The position numbers were made by a program, and so were the translations under genes. 64,000 nucleotides of DNA. It comes from Parapedobacter sp037190485. Lineage in GTDB: Bacteria > Bacteroidota > Bacteroidia > Sphingobacteriales > Sphingobacteriaceae. Below are positions 33,800 to 42,768 of this stretch, piece after piece. A model generated the notes under the pieces. That model was not told the origin of the DNA, did not search any database, and saw only the letters and a program-made list of their open reading frames with translations. Location of the stretch: assembly GCA_037190485.1 (NCBI GenBank), contig JBBCJB010000003.1, positions 186,001-250,000 of the forward strand, given 5' to 3'. Every line of letters begins with the position of its first letter. The stretch's first letter is position 1.

Positions 33800-34640
33800 G
33801 CCCTTGATAGATTTCCCAAGCTTCGGCCGGCGTGGCACCGTGGTGGATCATCTGCATGAATGCATGGACGATCCGTGACGGATTGGGGTGTTGGTAGATA
33901 TTGCGTCCATAGACCAGGCCCTTGGCCCCTTGCTCAAGGTAACCGTGGCTACGCTCGAACAGCGTTTTCAGGTCGGCTTTGCCGCCTCCCCTAACCAACA
34001 CCGGGCAACGCGCGGCCTCGACCACCTCGTGGTAATCTTCGACATGGTCGGTCGGGTCGGCCTTGATCACATCCGCGCCCAATTCGCGCGCTTGGCGGAC
34101 CAGCGGCACGATGAGCTGCTTATTGCCGTCCACCTGGTACCCGCCACGCCCGTCATTGCCCTTCATCACGAGCGGCTCGATCATCATGGGCATGCCGTAT
34201 CGCTCGCATACACCCCGCAAGCGGCTGATGTTGCGCATGCTGGCACGGTGCAGACCGGGTTCGCCGGGCAATAACAGCAGGTTAACGACAATGCAGGCCG
34301 CGTCCATGCGCAGGGCCTCCAGGATGGGCTCCTCGTCATTCTGCAATTCGCTGAACATCACGTTGTGCGTCATCGCGTTGTACGGATTCCCATAGTCCAC
34401 GCGCATGACCAGTGCGGGCTTCTGCTTTCCCGGGAGCCGCTGGAGGATATCACTTTGTCCATAATTGGTCTGTATGGCATCCGGCCCGGCGTCGGACAAG
34501 CTTTTAATGACAGCCTCCATATTTTCGAGGCCATCCAGGAATGCATATTCGTTGAATATGCCGTGGTCCACCGCGACATCCAGGCACCTGCCCGACGCAT
34601 TGAACATGCGTTTCAGGCGTACTTTCGTTGATTCGTACAT
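33783..34640 (-). CDS. DhnA-type class I aldolase (FbaB/LsrF-like)
   Basis: 285 residues. LDVAVDHGIFNEYAFLDGLE (20-39) matches the AxDHG opening of DhnA/LsrF. GADVIKADPTD holds K193, the candidate Schiff-base lysine. VLVRGGGKADLKTLFE then GAKGLVYGRNIYQHPNP form the C-terminal phosphate-binding GRNI motif. Substrates in this family are phosphorylated ketoses or diketones. ATG 34640 is taken; ATG 34652 would add four residues. The gene lies between a GlpD-like dehydrogenase and the MmsA-like enzyme, suggesting cleavage to a triose phosphate plus a semialdehyde. Confidence 0.88.
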   Translation of the reverse strand: MYESTKVRLKRMFNASGRCLDVAVDHGIFNEYAFLDGLENMEAVIKSLSDAGPDAIQTNYGQSDILQRLPGKQKPALVMRVDYGNPYNAMTHNVMFSELQNDEEPILEALRMDAACIVVNLLLLPGEPGLHRASMRNISRLRGVCERYGMPMMIEPLVMKGNDGRGGYQVDGNKQLIVPLVRQARELGADVIKADPTDHVEDYHEVVEAARCPVLVRGGGKADLKTLFERSHGYLEQGAKGLVYGRNIYQHPNPSRIVHAFMQMIHHGATPAEAWEIYQGHGNGN

Positions 34641-34657
34641 CGTTATTAACATTTTGA

Positions 34658-36364
34658 TTAAAATTCCAGTTGGTGGTTTTTATATAACAATTCCTTGGTG
34701 CGGTCTATTTCCTTCCGCTCGCTCCCGGCCGTGCCGTTCACACGGCAAAGGATATGCGCCAATTCCTCCAAGACGGCCGCGTCCGCCCGTCCGGTGAACG
34801 CGATTACCGTACGCCGCAACAGCAGGTCGTCAAGGTGTTGCACGTGCTCGAAAAGGATCAAGTATTCGATTTCCCGAACCGTGTAATCGGGCAGATGCAC
34901 CAATGGTCGGTCGTTGCCGTCCGCGCAGTAGCGGCATACCTCGATGGCCAAGGTACCGTAGCGTTCAAGCAGCACCCGGCCACGTACCCCGTCGATGCCC
35001 GGAAATCGCGTCTGCAATCGCATTAGCCAAGCCTCCGTCGCTTGGGCCGTTTCCGGAAAATCCTTACCGCCACCGATGGGCATCGTTTCGCTGCGGGATG
35101 CAAATGGCTTATCCAAGTGGGATGCGACTTTCGCGGCGACCAACTCGGCAAACGCCCGGAACGTCGTCCATTTACCCCCTACCAGGGAATAAACCGGATA
35201 ATGCCTATCTGGATCCGCGTCGAGTTCGCGTATGCTGTGATCGCGCGATATCCGCGCGGTGACATGGGCTTCGCTGCTGGGCAGCGGCCTCACGCCACAG
35301 AACCGGAAAACGATTTCCGATCGATCGATGACAATGTGCGGGAATACCTGCCTTACGGCCTCTACCATGTAATCCACTTCCCAGTCTTCGCAAACCGCTT
35401 CATCGGGGTGCTGGATCCGAACGTCGGTCGACCCCACCAGTACCTTGCCATGGATCGGGAACAGGATGCAGATACGGCCTTCGGCGTTCTCATAGAACAG
35501 CATCTCCCCTTTGGTGGCCTCATAGAGCGCTGGATTATCGATGACCAGGTGCGAGCCCTTGGTACCGCCGATGAAGTTGGTTCCGGCTTGGAGACCATGG
35601 TTCGTAACATCGACCCACGCTCCCGTCGCGTTTACCACCAGCTGGGGATATACGGTGAACCGCAGGCCTGAAATCCCATCGTGGAGGGCGACACCTTCGG
35701 GCCCATCTTTCCCTTCCAGCGTGCAATAATTCAATATCGCAGCGGCGTCGTGGCAGGCCAGCGCGTCATTGACAAGCTCCACGCAAAGCCGTTCGGGGTA
35801 AGAAATCCATGCGTCATGATAGGTCGCCGTGGCCACGATGGCTGGATTGAGTTCGGGACGGAAACGCAATGCCGACTGGCGGGAACGCAAGTAGTGCCGA
35901 GGCATGGTACGCTCGCGGCGCGTGTACCAGTCATAGGCACTTAATCCGATCTTGACCAAAAGTGCACCCCGATTGACCGATTTACCGTCAAGCCCAAGGA
36001 AAACCTTCCCCGCATTCCATAATCCCGAAAGCCAATCATACACCGGTATGGTGGTGGCCAGCGGTTTAACATAATGCGGTGCATTCCGCAACAGGAGGTT
36101 ACGTTCTTTCAGGCTTTCACGCACGAGACGGGTTTCCCGGTTTTCCAGGTAACGCAGCCCGCCATGGATCATCCGGGATGGCGCCGAACTGGCCCCTGCG
36201 GCGATATCATCCCTTTCGATTAGCAAGGCATCGATGCCCTGTAGCGCAAGCTCGCGGAATACACCGACGCCATTGATGCCTGCACCGACGATCAGCACAG
36301 GCACGTGCGGATCTCGCCGCAACCTTGAAATGGTCGCAGCCCGTATTGTGTCGTGTCCGTCCAT
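34658..36364 (-). CDS. GlpD-like FAD-dependent polyol-phosphate dehydrogenase
   Basis: 568 residues. PVLIVGAGINGVGVFRELALQGIDALLIERDDIAAGASSAPSRMIHGGLRYLE is the FAD-binding start of glycerol-3-phosphate dehydrogenases; VNATGAWVD, GGTKGSHLVID and CGVRPLPSS follow, with the helical C-terminal domain. GlpD passes electrons from glycerol-3-phosphate to quinones at the inner membrane; the paralogue EryB oxidises erythritol phosphate. The absence of glpK/glpF and the presence of a LyxK/EryA-like kinase favour a polyol phosphate other than glycerol, though glycerol-3-phosphate remains possible. Two bases separate it from the beta-helix gene. Confidence 0.88.
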   Translation of the reverse strand: MDGHDTIRAATISRLRRDPHVPVLIVGAGINGVGVFRELALQGIDALLIERDDIAAGASSAPSRMIHGGLRYLENRETRLVRESLKERNLLLRNAPHYVKPLATTIPVYDWLSGLWNAGKVFLGLDGKSVNRGALLVKIGLSAYDWYTRRERTMPRHYLRSRQSALRFRPELNPAIVATATYHDAWISYPERLCVELVNDALACHDAAAILNYCTLEGKDGPEGVALHDGISGLRFTVYPQLVVNATGAWVDVTNHGLQAGTNFIGGTKGSHLVIDNPALYEATKGEMLFYENAEGRICILFPIHGKVLVGSTDVRIQHPDEAVCEDWEVDYMVEAVRQVFPHIVIDRSEIVFRFCGVRPLPSSEAHVTARISRDHSIRELDADPDRHYPVYSLVGGKWTTFRAFAELVAAKVASHLDKPFASRSETMPIGGGKDFPETAQATEAWLMRLQTRFPGIDGVRGRVLLERYGTLAIEVCRYCADGNDRPLVHLPDYTVREIEYLILFEHVQHLDDLLLRRTVIAFTGRADAAVLEELAHILCRVNGTAGSERKEIDRTKELLYKNHQLEF

Positions 36365-36366
36365 CG

Positions 36367-38181
36367 TTAATCCGTGATTATGCCGTAACGTCCGGGGAAA
36401 GGTGGAAGCGAAAGCGGCACCTCCGCATTTTTACCGTATTCATAATGGGGATTGGTGCCGATCCGGTGTACAACGTGTTCTCCACCGTTGTTGAAGATAC
36501 GCATCGTTGGGATCGCATTCTTATGGAGTTTGATGGGAAAAGCCTCCCGCGGGTTTTCCAGCCTGTGGAAGTAGTTCCCGGTGATGGTCATGTTCGCTCC
36601 CCCCTCATCGATGTAAATCCCGCTGTTGATGGTATAGCCGCCGAAGATGTCGTGGATGAAGTTATCGTGGATGACCGTTCCGGGCTGGTTGCCCACGGCA
36701 TAGATGCCCGCGCCATCCGAGAGGTAGCGCATGCCATGGCTGATGTGATTCCAGGCCATGGTATTGCTGTAACAATTCGTGGGTACGAGGACGGTATCGG
36801 TACCCCAATACCATCCTACACTGATGCCGCAGTACGGGAAGTCCTTGATCCGGTTGTGGTCGATCCGGTTGTTGTGGGCGTAACCCACCCAGATGCCCAC
36901 CGCGCCCAGGTCGGTTGTCCCGAACTGTTCGATGCGGTTGTTGCGGATTAGGTTATGGTGCGAAACACGGGTCGAATCGGCATAATCCAGGTGCAGGGGG
37001 TGTCCTTTGCCAAGGTAGGCCCGTCGGTAACCGATCTGCAGGACATTGCTTCCCACATCGTGGAACCGATTGGACTCGATGACATTGTAAGCGCAGCCAT
37101 CACCGAGAGCGATGGCGCCTTCGCCCAGGTTCCTGAACGTACACCTAGTGACCTGGCTGTTCTCCACCCACTCCAGCAGCAACGCCGCCGGTGGGGCGAA
37201 TACCGAATCGGTGCGCCCCGTACCCCAGAAGCCGGCTTGCAGGCCCTTGCGCTCCGTTGCGGTCATGTGCCATTCGCTCCCTTCGAATGTTATCCCTTCC
37301 AAGCGGAAATCCCGGACAGGTTCCCCTTTTTGCCCGCGGACGATGAGCAGTTCCGTGGGCCCGGGGTATTCAAACGTCAGGCCCGAGGGATCATCGACCG
37401 AGTAATAGTATAACTGCCCTTTTTCCGTATCCAGGAACCACTCGCCTTCCTCATCCAGGAATTCCCTGGCATTTTCCAGGTGGATGCGGTCGTAAGACCG
37501 GATCTTGGTATGGCTGGCCTCGCTGCCCGGGTGCGTAGCGGTAACCAAGCGTTTTCCCATGGGATCGATACGTTCGATGAGTTGCCTATTCCAGTGCCAC
37601 ACGCCCGTGGCATGGAGCTCCGCCCCCCTAATCCGCGCAAACGCGGAAGGCAGCCTGTCGGCGAAAAAGATCTCACGGCTACCGAAATCCACGGAGTCCG
37701 GCGACAACCAATCCCCTGCATTGGGAAACCGCGCACGCACGGCACGCTGTCGATTGACGAAGAGTTGGTTGAAGCTTTCGTCCACGGCACAACGCCAAGT
37801 ATTGCGCCCCACGGCGCGCCATTGTCCATCCAACAGCCTATTACCGCTTATCACAGTCTCCGCATCCTCGCTACCACGCCAACTGACCTGGCTCCATTTC
37901 GCGAACGGGGTCGAGGAGCCTGCCTTCACGCCTTCCGGCAATCGAAACATGCCACCTGAAAACTGCAAGACCAATGCATCACCACCGGGTTGCTTCCCCA
38001 GGAAACCAATGGCTTCAGCAATCGAGCCAAAAGGTTCGTCGCGGGTTCCGTCGGCACCTGGGCTTCCCGACGGGGAGAGGTAAACGATCGTGGCCTGCCC
38101 TTTTGCGCAGACCGCGGACAATGTGCATGCCACGACCAGCGTAACAACCTTACCAATTATGGATTTCATCATGTTCTTCAT
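36367..38181 (-). CDS. Secreted right-handed parallel beta-helix protein, GH141-like
   Basis: 604 residues with a signal peptide ending near AVCAKGQA. The N-terminal part has VYLSPSGSPGADGTRDEPFGSIAEAI, VISGNRLLDGQWRAVG and QLFVNRQRAVRARFPNAGDW, the layout of GH141-type proteins. Residues about 270-560 form repeated beta-helix turns (NVIESNRFHDVG, NLIRNNRIEQFG, NRIDHNRIKDF, MTITGNYFHRL). Characterised GH141 members include an alpha-L-fucosidase acting on rhamnogalacturonan II and a xylanase. It is the only likely glycan-degrading enzyme in the operon. Family assignment is by pattern recognition; the linkage cut is unknown. Confidence 0.75.
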   Translation of the reverse strand: MKNMMKSIIGKVVTLVVACTLSAVCAKGQATIVYLSPSGSPGADGTRDEPFGSIAEAIGFLGKQPGGDALVLQFSGGMFRLPEGVKAGSSTPFAKWSQVSWRGSEDAETVISGNRLLDGQWRAVGRNTWRCAVDESFNQLFVNRQRAVRARFPNAGDWLSPDSVDFGSREIFFADRLPSAFARIRGAELHATGVWHWNRQLIERIDPMGKRLVTATHPGSEASHTKIRSYDRIHLENAREFLDEEGEWFLDTEKGQLYYYSVDDPSGLTFEYPGPTELLIVRGQKGEPVRDFRLEGITFEGSEWHMTATERKGLQAGFWGTGRTDSVFAPPAALLLEWVENSQVTRCTFRNLGEGAIALGDGCAYNVIESNRFHDVGSNVLQIGYRRAYLGKGHPLHLDYADSTRVSHHNLIRNNRIEQFGTTDLGAVGIWVGYAHNNRIDHNRIKDFPYCGISVGWYWGTDTVLVPTNCYSNTMAWNHISHGMRYLSDGAGIYAVGNQPGTVIHDNFIHDIFGGYTINSGIYIDEGGANMTITGNYFHRLENPREAFPIKLHKNAIPTMRIFNNGGEHVVHRIGTNPHYEYGKNAEVPLSLPPFPGRYGIITD

Positions 38182-38195
38182 TTTACAACAGACTA

Positions 38196-39749
38196 TCAAT
38201 TAAAAATCAAATAAAGGGATACCATGATCACCGCCAGCACACCCCAACCCCATTTGAGCGAATTCGAAAACCGATGCCCAGCAAACTGGCGCCGCTCGAA
38301 AATCGGCCGTTCACGGCCATCCATATCCGGAAAACGGTAGGACAGCGCAACAAGCAGTACGCTCAGGGACACGAAGAGGTAAAACGAGATCAAAAAGAAA
38401 TTGGGATAGAATTCGCGGCTGGGATACTGTGACAGGTACAATATACTAATAACCACACAGGGTATGTTGCCGACGATCAGCGTGTAGAATGCGGCCTTCG
38501 AGGATATCTTCTTCCAGAAAATGCCCCAGATGAACACCGCCACCAGCGACGGACAGAGAAACGAAAAGATCGCATTCACCTTTTCAAACAGGTTGAAGCC
38601 TTCCACGCGGTCCAATCCAACGGCGATTACCATGGCCAAGCAGGCCAACGTACCCATGACCAGCCGTCCTTGCGTCACGGATGGCTCCTGTGTGGAATGG
38701 GTGAAATTGGGCAGGATGTCTAGCGTAAAGACCGTGCTACCGGAATTGTACATGGAGGTCAGCGTACCCACCAGTGCGGCGATAAGCACCCCCACGGCCA
38801 ATCCGGCCAACCCGTGGGGAAGGTATCGGTAAATCAACTCCAAGAACGCATCGTCGGGGTTACTGAGTTCGGGCAGGAGCACCTTGGCCAGGATCCCCGG
38901 CAGGATGAACAACAGGGGTACCAACAATTTCAGGTAACTGAGGAAGAGTACGCCCTTTTTCCCCTCATCCAGGCTCTTGCTGCCCAATGCGGTCTGTACG
39001 ATGTTCTGGTTGGCGCACCAATACCAGATGGACATGATGGGGTAACCGAAAACGATAGCTTGCCAAGGATAAGCAGCGTCATCCCCCGGGCGCAGCAGTT
39101 TCCAATAATCGACGTCGAGCTTCTCCTTGAATATGCTCCAATCCGTGACATCCACCAGCGCGACGTAACCGATGAAGACGCAGACGAATACCATGACCAC
39201 AGATTGGAAGGAATCGGTATAAGCCACGGCCTTCAAACCGCCCGAGATGGTGAAACTCATGGAAAACAGCGTCATCAATACCACACACTGCCAAACGGGG
39301 AACCCAATCAGCTGGCTGACCAGCATCGAGCCCGCATACAGTACCGAACCGGCACCGATGGCTATCTGGAGGAATACGATCCAGGACAACGCCTTTCGAC
39401 AGGATTCATCGTAACGACGCAACATGAACTGCGGCATGGTCTTGATATCGTAGCGCACATAATAAGGCAGGAACACGAGGCTGAACAGGAGGATATACAA
39501 CCAAGCGAACCATTGGAAGTTGCACGCTACCATGCCGTAGGTGTAAGCCAATCCACAGGTGCTGATGATGTTCAACGGACTGATGTTCGTGCCGAATATC
39601 GAAAGCCCAACCGTAGGCCACGTGAGCGATTTACCGGCCAGGAACAGGTCGCTGCTTTTCTTCTGCCGGTTGGTGAAACTGACGAACAACCCGACAGCCA
39701 GCAAGGCCAGCAGGTAAAAAACGATGATGACGGTATCCAGGCTATTCAT
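38196..39749 (-). CDS. Sodium:solute symporter (SSS/SLC5-like)
   Basis: 517 residues, almost entirely hydrophobic with about 13-14 transmembrane helices. Recognisable stretches are SLDTVIIVFYLLALLAVG, SLTWPTVGLSIFGTNISP, YDIKTMPQFMLRRYDES and a SGGLKAVAYTDSFQSVVM sodium-site region, all typical of the SSS family. It should carry the sugar or polyol released in the periplasm across the inner membrane with sodium. ATG 39749 overlaps the FAD oxidoreductase gene by eight bases. Confidence 0.9.
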   Translation of the reverse strand: MNSLDTVIIVFYLLALLAVGLFVSFTNRQKKSSDLFLAGKSLTWPTVGLSIFGTNISPLNIISTCGLAYTYGMVACNFQWFAWLYILLFSLVFLPYYVRYDIKTMPQFMLRRYDESCRKALSWIVFLQIAIGAGSVLYAGSMLVSQLIGFPVWQCVVLMTLFSMSFTISGGLKAVAYTDSFQSVVMVFVCVFIGYVALVDVTDWSIFKEKLDVDYWKLLRPGDDAAYPWQAIVFGYPIMSIWYWCANQNIVQTALGSKSLDEGKKGVLFLSYLKLLVPLLFILPGILAKVLLPELSNPDDAFLELIYRYLPHGLAGLAVGVLIAALVGTLTSMYNSGSTVFTLDILPNFTHSTQEPSVTQGRLVMGTLACLAMVIAVGLDRVEGFNLFEKVNAIFSFLCPSLVAVFIWGIFWKKISSKAAFYTLIVGNIPCVVISILYLSQYPSREFYPNFFLISFYLFVSLSVLLVALSYRFPDMDGRERPIFERRQFAGHRFSNSLKWGWGVLAVIMVSLYLIFN

Positions 39750-41211
39750 CGGCGAGGTATTCCTTAAGTTCCTGATCGGGTGGATAAGCCAGCTGCACAT
39801 GCACTTGGCTCAACTTTGCGCGAAGGGATTCCGCATCGATGGACGTAAATGCGCAACCGGACCGGGCCGCGATCGATGCGGCAATCCCAGCCGCCTGCCC
39901 GAGCTGCATCATGGTCCGGCTTAACCGGCAACTGGAGGCGGCGAGCGACGAAAACCCGGCCGCCCGCGATGCCACCAACAGATTGCTGAACCCCTTGGGG
40001 ATCAAGCAGCGGAACGGGACACCATACGGTTCGTCGAGTTCGCGGCAACCCGCCCTTCCGGTTTCCTTACCGTGCGTATCCATCGGATGGTCGGCAATGG
40101 TGATGATATCCGGATGTGACTGTCGGGTAAGCCCGAGCAACAGGTCGTGCTGCGTCAACTGGTATTCGGCGAGCACCCTCCTGCTTTCACGCACACCAAG
40201 GCGCGGAGCCAACCACTTGATGACCAGGTTACGATAGGGCGGATACGCCGATTGGATATGCCGGAAATGCGCATGCACGCGTTTCCGGCATTCCGCGTAA
40301 GCATCGGCATACGAGCCATACGCCTGGAATTGTTCGCCGTCCATGGTGGGCAACATATTGACATTGAAATCGCCATCGGGATACTGGACAATACTGGCTA
40401 CCGGAAAATCGTCCGCCCACCAGCACGCCCCGGGCTGCCCTTCCGGGTCGGTCAGGGGGGCTTCCGATATCGGCCCATCGGGTTTACCGATCCGGTAGAT
40501 CAACGACACGCCATTCAGCTTGCGCGTTGCCAGCTCGGGGGCAGCGGGTTCACCGTATGCCGCCCTACCCTCCTGCCCCTGCAACAAGGTCGCGCCCGCG
40601 GCTTCGCATAGGTAGGCGTTGTCCGTCGCATCGATGTAATGGCCGGCTTCGACGATTGCCCCATCAGCAAGCTCGACGGAACGTATGGTTCCCTGCCCCG
40701 CCAGGTTTACCCGTGAAAACGTGGTTCCGGTTCGGACCGTAACCGTCGGCTGCTCCGCCAGCAGGGCGCCAATGACAGCTTGGTAGGCCGACGGGTCGAA
40801 CGGCACCCCATGCCAGTGCTCCCTGACATAGGCTTCGTTCGCAATGCCCGTACCGGACCCATGACGCAACAGCGTGTCGGTGTAACGCAGGGTCGGATCG
40901 ATGACCAGCTCGGCACCGGGATGAAGCGGGTGCTCCCCACGTTCCAATTGCCATTTGCGATGGACATTGAACCGGTAAATGCCGACCCCATGGCGCATCC
41001 CCTTCAACCTTTTATAGATCTCGAAAGGTATGCCTGTACCCCCGACACCCATCTCCCAGACATTGACGCCCCCGATAGCCGCATTCCCGCCCAATGTATC
41101 CTGCTTCTCGATAAGCAGCACATCGAGTCCTTCACGGCCGGCTGCCAGCGCGGTGCCTATGCCGCCGCTCCCGGCGCCAACGATCAGTAAATCGACTTTA
41201 CGTGCTTCCAT
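39742..41211 (-). CDS. FAD-dependent oxidoreductase of the FAD_oxidored (PF12831-like) family
   Basis: 489 residues. DLLIVGAGSGGIGTALAAGREGLDVLLIEKQDTLGGNAAIGGVNVWEMGVGGTG gives the FAD fold and the GGNA stretch typical of this family. YIDATDNAYLCEAAGA and the late NLLVASRAAGFSSLAASSCRLSRTMMQLGQAAG complete it. Such proteins are frequent in Bacteroidota polysaccharide loci, but few have a known substrate. No clear signal peptide is present, so it is probably cytosolic. A role in oxidising a sugar, lactone or cyclitol ring is inference. Confidence 0.85.
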   Translation of the reverse strand: MEARKVDLLIVGAGSGGIGTALAAGREGLDVLLIEKQDTLGGNAAIGGVNVWEMGVGGTGIPFEIYKRLKGMRHGVGIYRFNVHRKWQLERGEHPLHPGAELVIDPTLRYTDTLLRHGSGTGIANEAYVREHWHGVPFDPSAYQAVIGALLAEQPTVTVRTGTTFSRVNLAGQGTIRSVELADGAIVEAGHYIDATDNAYLCEAAGATLLQGQEGRAAYGEPAAPELATRKLNGVSLIYRIGKPDGPISEAPLTDPEGQPGACWWADDFPVASIVQYPDGDFNVNMLPTMDGEQFQAYGSYADAYAECRKRVHAHFRHIQSAYPPYRNLVIKWLAPRLGVRESRRVLAEYQLTQHDLLLGLTRQSHPDIITIADHPMDTHGKETGRAGCRELDEPYGVPFRCLIPKGFSNLLVASRAAGFSSLAASSCRLSRTMMQLGQAAGIAASIAARSGCAFTSIDAESLRAKLSQVHVQLAYPPDQELKEYLADE

Positions 41212-41234
41212 GGTGTTTCCCTTGAAATCGAATC

Positions 41235-41963
41235 CTAATATGGTAAAATTTCCTGTACGAGCGGGAGGACCGTAAGTTCGGGGATTACCAGATGGTTTGG
41301 CAGGCTACAGATATCCCACACGATATCGCCCAACTGCCCCGGGCTGATCATCTGGGAAGCCAACTCGTTCGATGGCCGATCCAGGTTGGCATTCCGCTGG
41401 AAATCGGTTGCCCCCCAAGACGGAATCAACGCCGTGGCACGCACCTGGAAAGGCCGCATCTCCACATAAAGCGAACGGGTGAATTGATCCAGTCCGGCTT
41501 TTGCGGCCGCATAGATGCCCCACCCCTCCCAGGCCTGCACCGAGCATATCGACGAAATGTTGATGATCGTCCCACTCCGCTGCCGCTTCATCAGTTCGGC
41601 GGCGCGTTTGCTTCCCAATATGGCAGATGTCAGGTTGGTATCGATGACTTCCCGGATGTCCGTGTCGGAAAACTTGGTGATCGGCGAAATCCGGAGTGCC
41701 CCCCCGGCATTGTTCACCAGGATATCCAAACGTCCGTCCGCTTCGTTGATCCGTTCGATCACCCGATCCCAATCCGCAGAGCTCGTGGCATCCGCAACGA
41801 CCGGCGTAGCCCCGGTTTCGCGGGCCACTTCGCCGAGGCGTTCGCCATTACGTGCGGTGATCCAAACCTTACATCCCTTTTCTGCCAACACCTTGGCGAT
41901 CCCGGCTCCAAAACCGGAAGATCCGCCGGTAACCAATGCAACCTGATTCGTTAACTCACTCAT
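41235..41963 (-). CDS. SDR-family dehydrogenase (first of two in the operon)
   Basis: 242 residues of classical short-chain dehydrogenase. TGGSSGFGAGIAKVL binds the cofactor, NNAGGALRIS is the NNAG motif, and ISSICSVQAWEGWGIYAAAKAG gives the catalytic Ser-Tyr-x-x-x-Lys. A residue like Arg rather than Asp after the second strand (ITARNGERL) suggests NADP preference, as inference. It lies 23 bp before the FAD oxidoreductase gene. Likely oxidises or reduces one hydroxyl of the sugar or polyol substrate. Confidence 0.88.
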   Translation of the reverse strand: MSELTNQVALVTGGSSGFGAGIAKVLAEKGCKVWITARNGERLGEVARETGATPVVADATSSADWDRVIERINEADGRLDILVNNAGGALRISPITKFSDTDIREVIDTNLTSAILGSKRAAELMKRQRSGTIINISSICSVQAWEGWGIYAAAKAGLDQFTRSLYVEMRPFQVRATALIPSWGATDFQRNANLDRPSNELASQMISPGQLGDIVWDICSLPNHLVIPELTVLPLVQEILPY

Positions 41964-42009
41964 AAACTTATATAATTCACAATATTTCCACTAAATCCTT
42001 TTTAAGCGC

Positions 42010-42768
42010 TCAGAACGTATTTCCACCGTTGACGGCAAGCCGCTGCCCGGTGATAAAGGACGCCCCTTCACCGGCCAAGAACACGACGGCATCGGCAAGT
42101 TCGCGTGGTGTACCCATGCGTGCGAGCGGCACACCGATGCGATAAGCCTCCAATTCGGCATGCGCCGTGCCTGCATGCCGTTCCACGGGAATCCACCCTG
42201 GTTCCACCAGGTTCACCTGGATCCCGAAGGGCCCCAATTCACTCGCCCATGCCCGGGTCGCTCCCAACATGGCCGCTTTCGCGGCCACGTAGTGGCTGAA
42301 CCTGGGGTTACCCAATTCGACGACTTCACTGCCGATGTTGATTATCCGACCGAATTTTCGCGCTTTCATTTCCGGCAGGAGCTCCTGCAACAACAGGAAA
42401 GGTGCCTTCAGGAAAAAATCCAGCTGCGCGCGGTAATCCTCCCATCGCTGCTCCTCCAGCGAGCGTAACGGCTGTGGACCGGTGGCGTTGTTGACCAGGA
42501 CGTCCGGCGTGCCGTAAACCTCCCGGATCCGGCCAACCATTCCCTTGACCTCATCCCAATCCGTCACATCGGCCCTGAATGCCGCCGCGACGCCACCGCC
42601 GTCCATGATCCGCGCCACGACCTCATCGGCCTGCCCGCGGTTACGGCTATAATTCACCGCTACGGCGAATCCATTATCCGCCAAGCGTTCCGCGATGGCG
42701 GCCCCCAGTCCGCGGGATGCACCGGTGACGAGTGCCACGCGTTTCCGGATACCGCTCCCCTCCATCAT
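42010..42768 (-). CDS. SDR-family dehydrogenase (second of two in the operon)
   Basis: 252 residues. TGASRGLGAAIAERL cofactor motif, NNATGPQPLRSLEE in place of the usual NNAG, INIGSEVVELGNPRFSHYVAAKAA with catalytic Ser-Tyr-Lys, and the C-terminal EGASFITGQRLAVNGGNTF of FabG-like sugar dehydrogenases. Its ATG overlaps the stop of the TIM-barrel gene (ATGA), implying coupling. It differs strongly from the neighbouring SDR, so the pair probably act on two separate steps or positions. Confidence 0.88.
   Translation of the reverse strand: MMEGSGIRKRVALVTGASRGLGAAIAERLADNGFAVAVNYSRNRGQADEVVARIMDGGGVAAAFRADVTDWDEVKGMVGRIREVYGTPDVLVNNATGPQPLRSLEEQRWEDYRAQLDFFLKAPFLLLQELLPEMKARKFGRIINIGSEVVELGNPRFSHYVAAKAAMLGATRAWASELGPFGIQVNLVEPGWIPVERHAGTAHAELEAYRIGVPLARMGTPRELADAVVFLAGEGASFITGQRLAVNGGNTF

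Noticed and set aside
29608..34640. AI-2 (lsr) processing genes because of an FGGY kinase and an LsrF-like aldolase
   Set aside because: No LsrB, LsrG or Lsr transporter; the kinase resembles LyxK/EryA more than LsrK, and the SusCD context fits a glycan.
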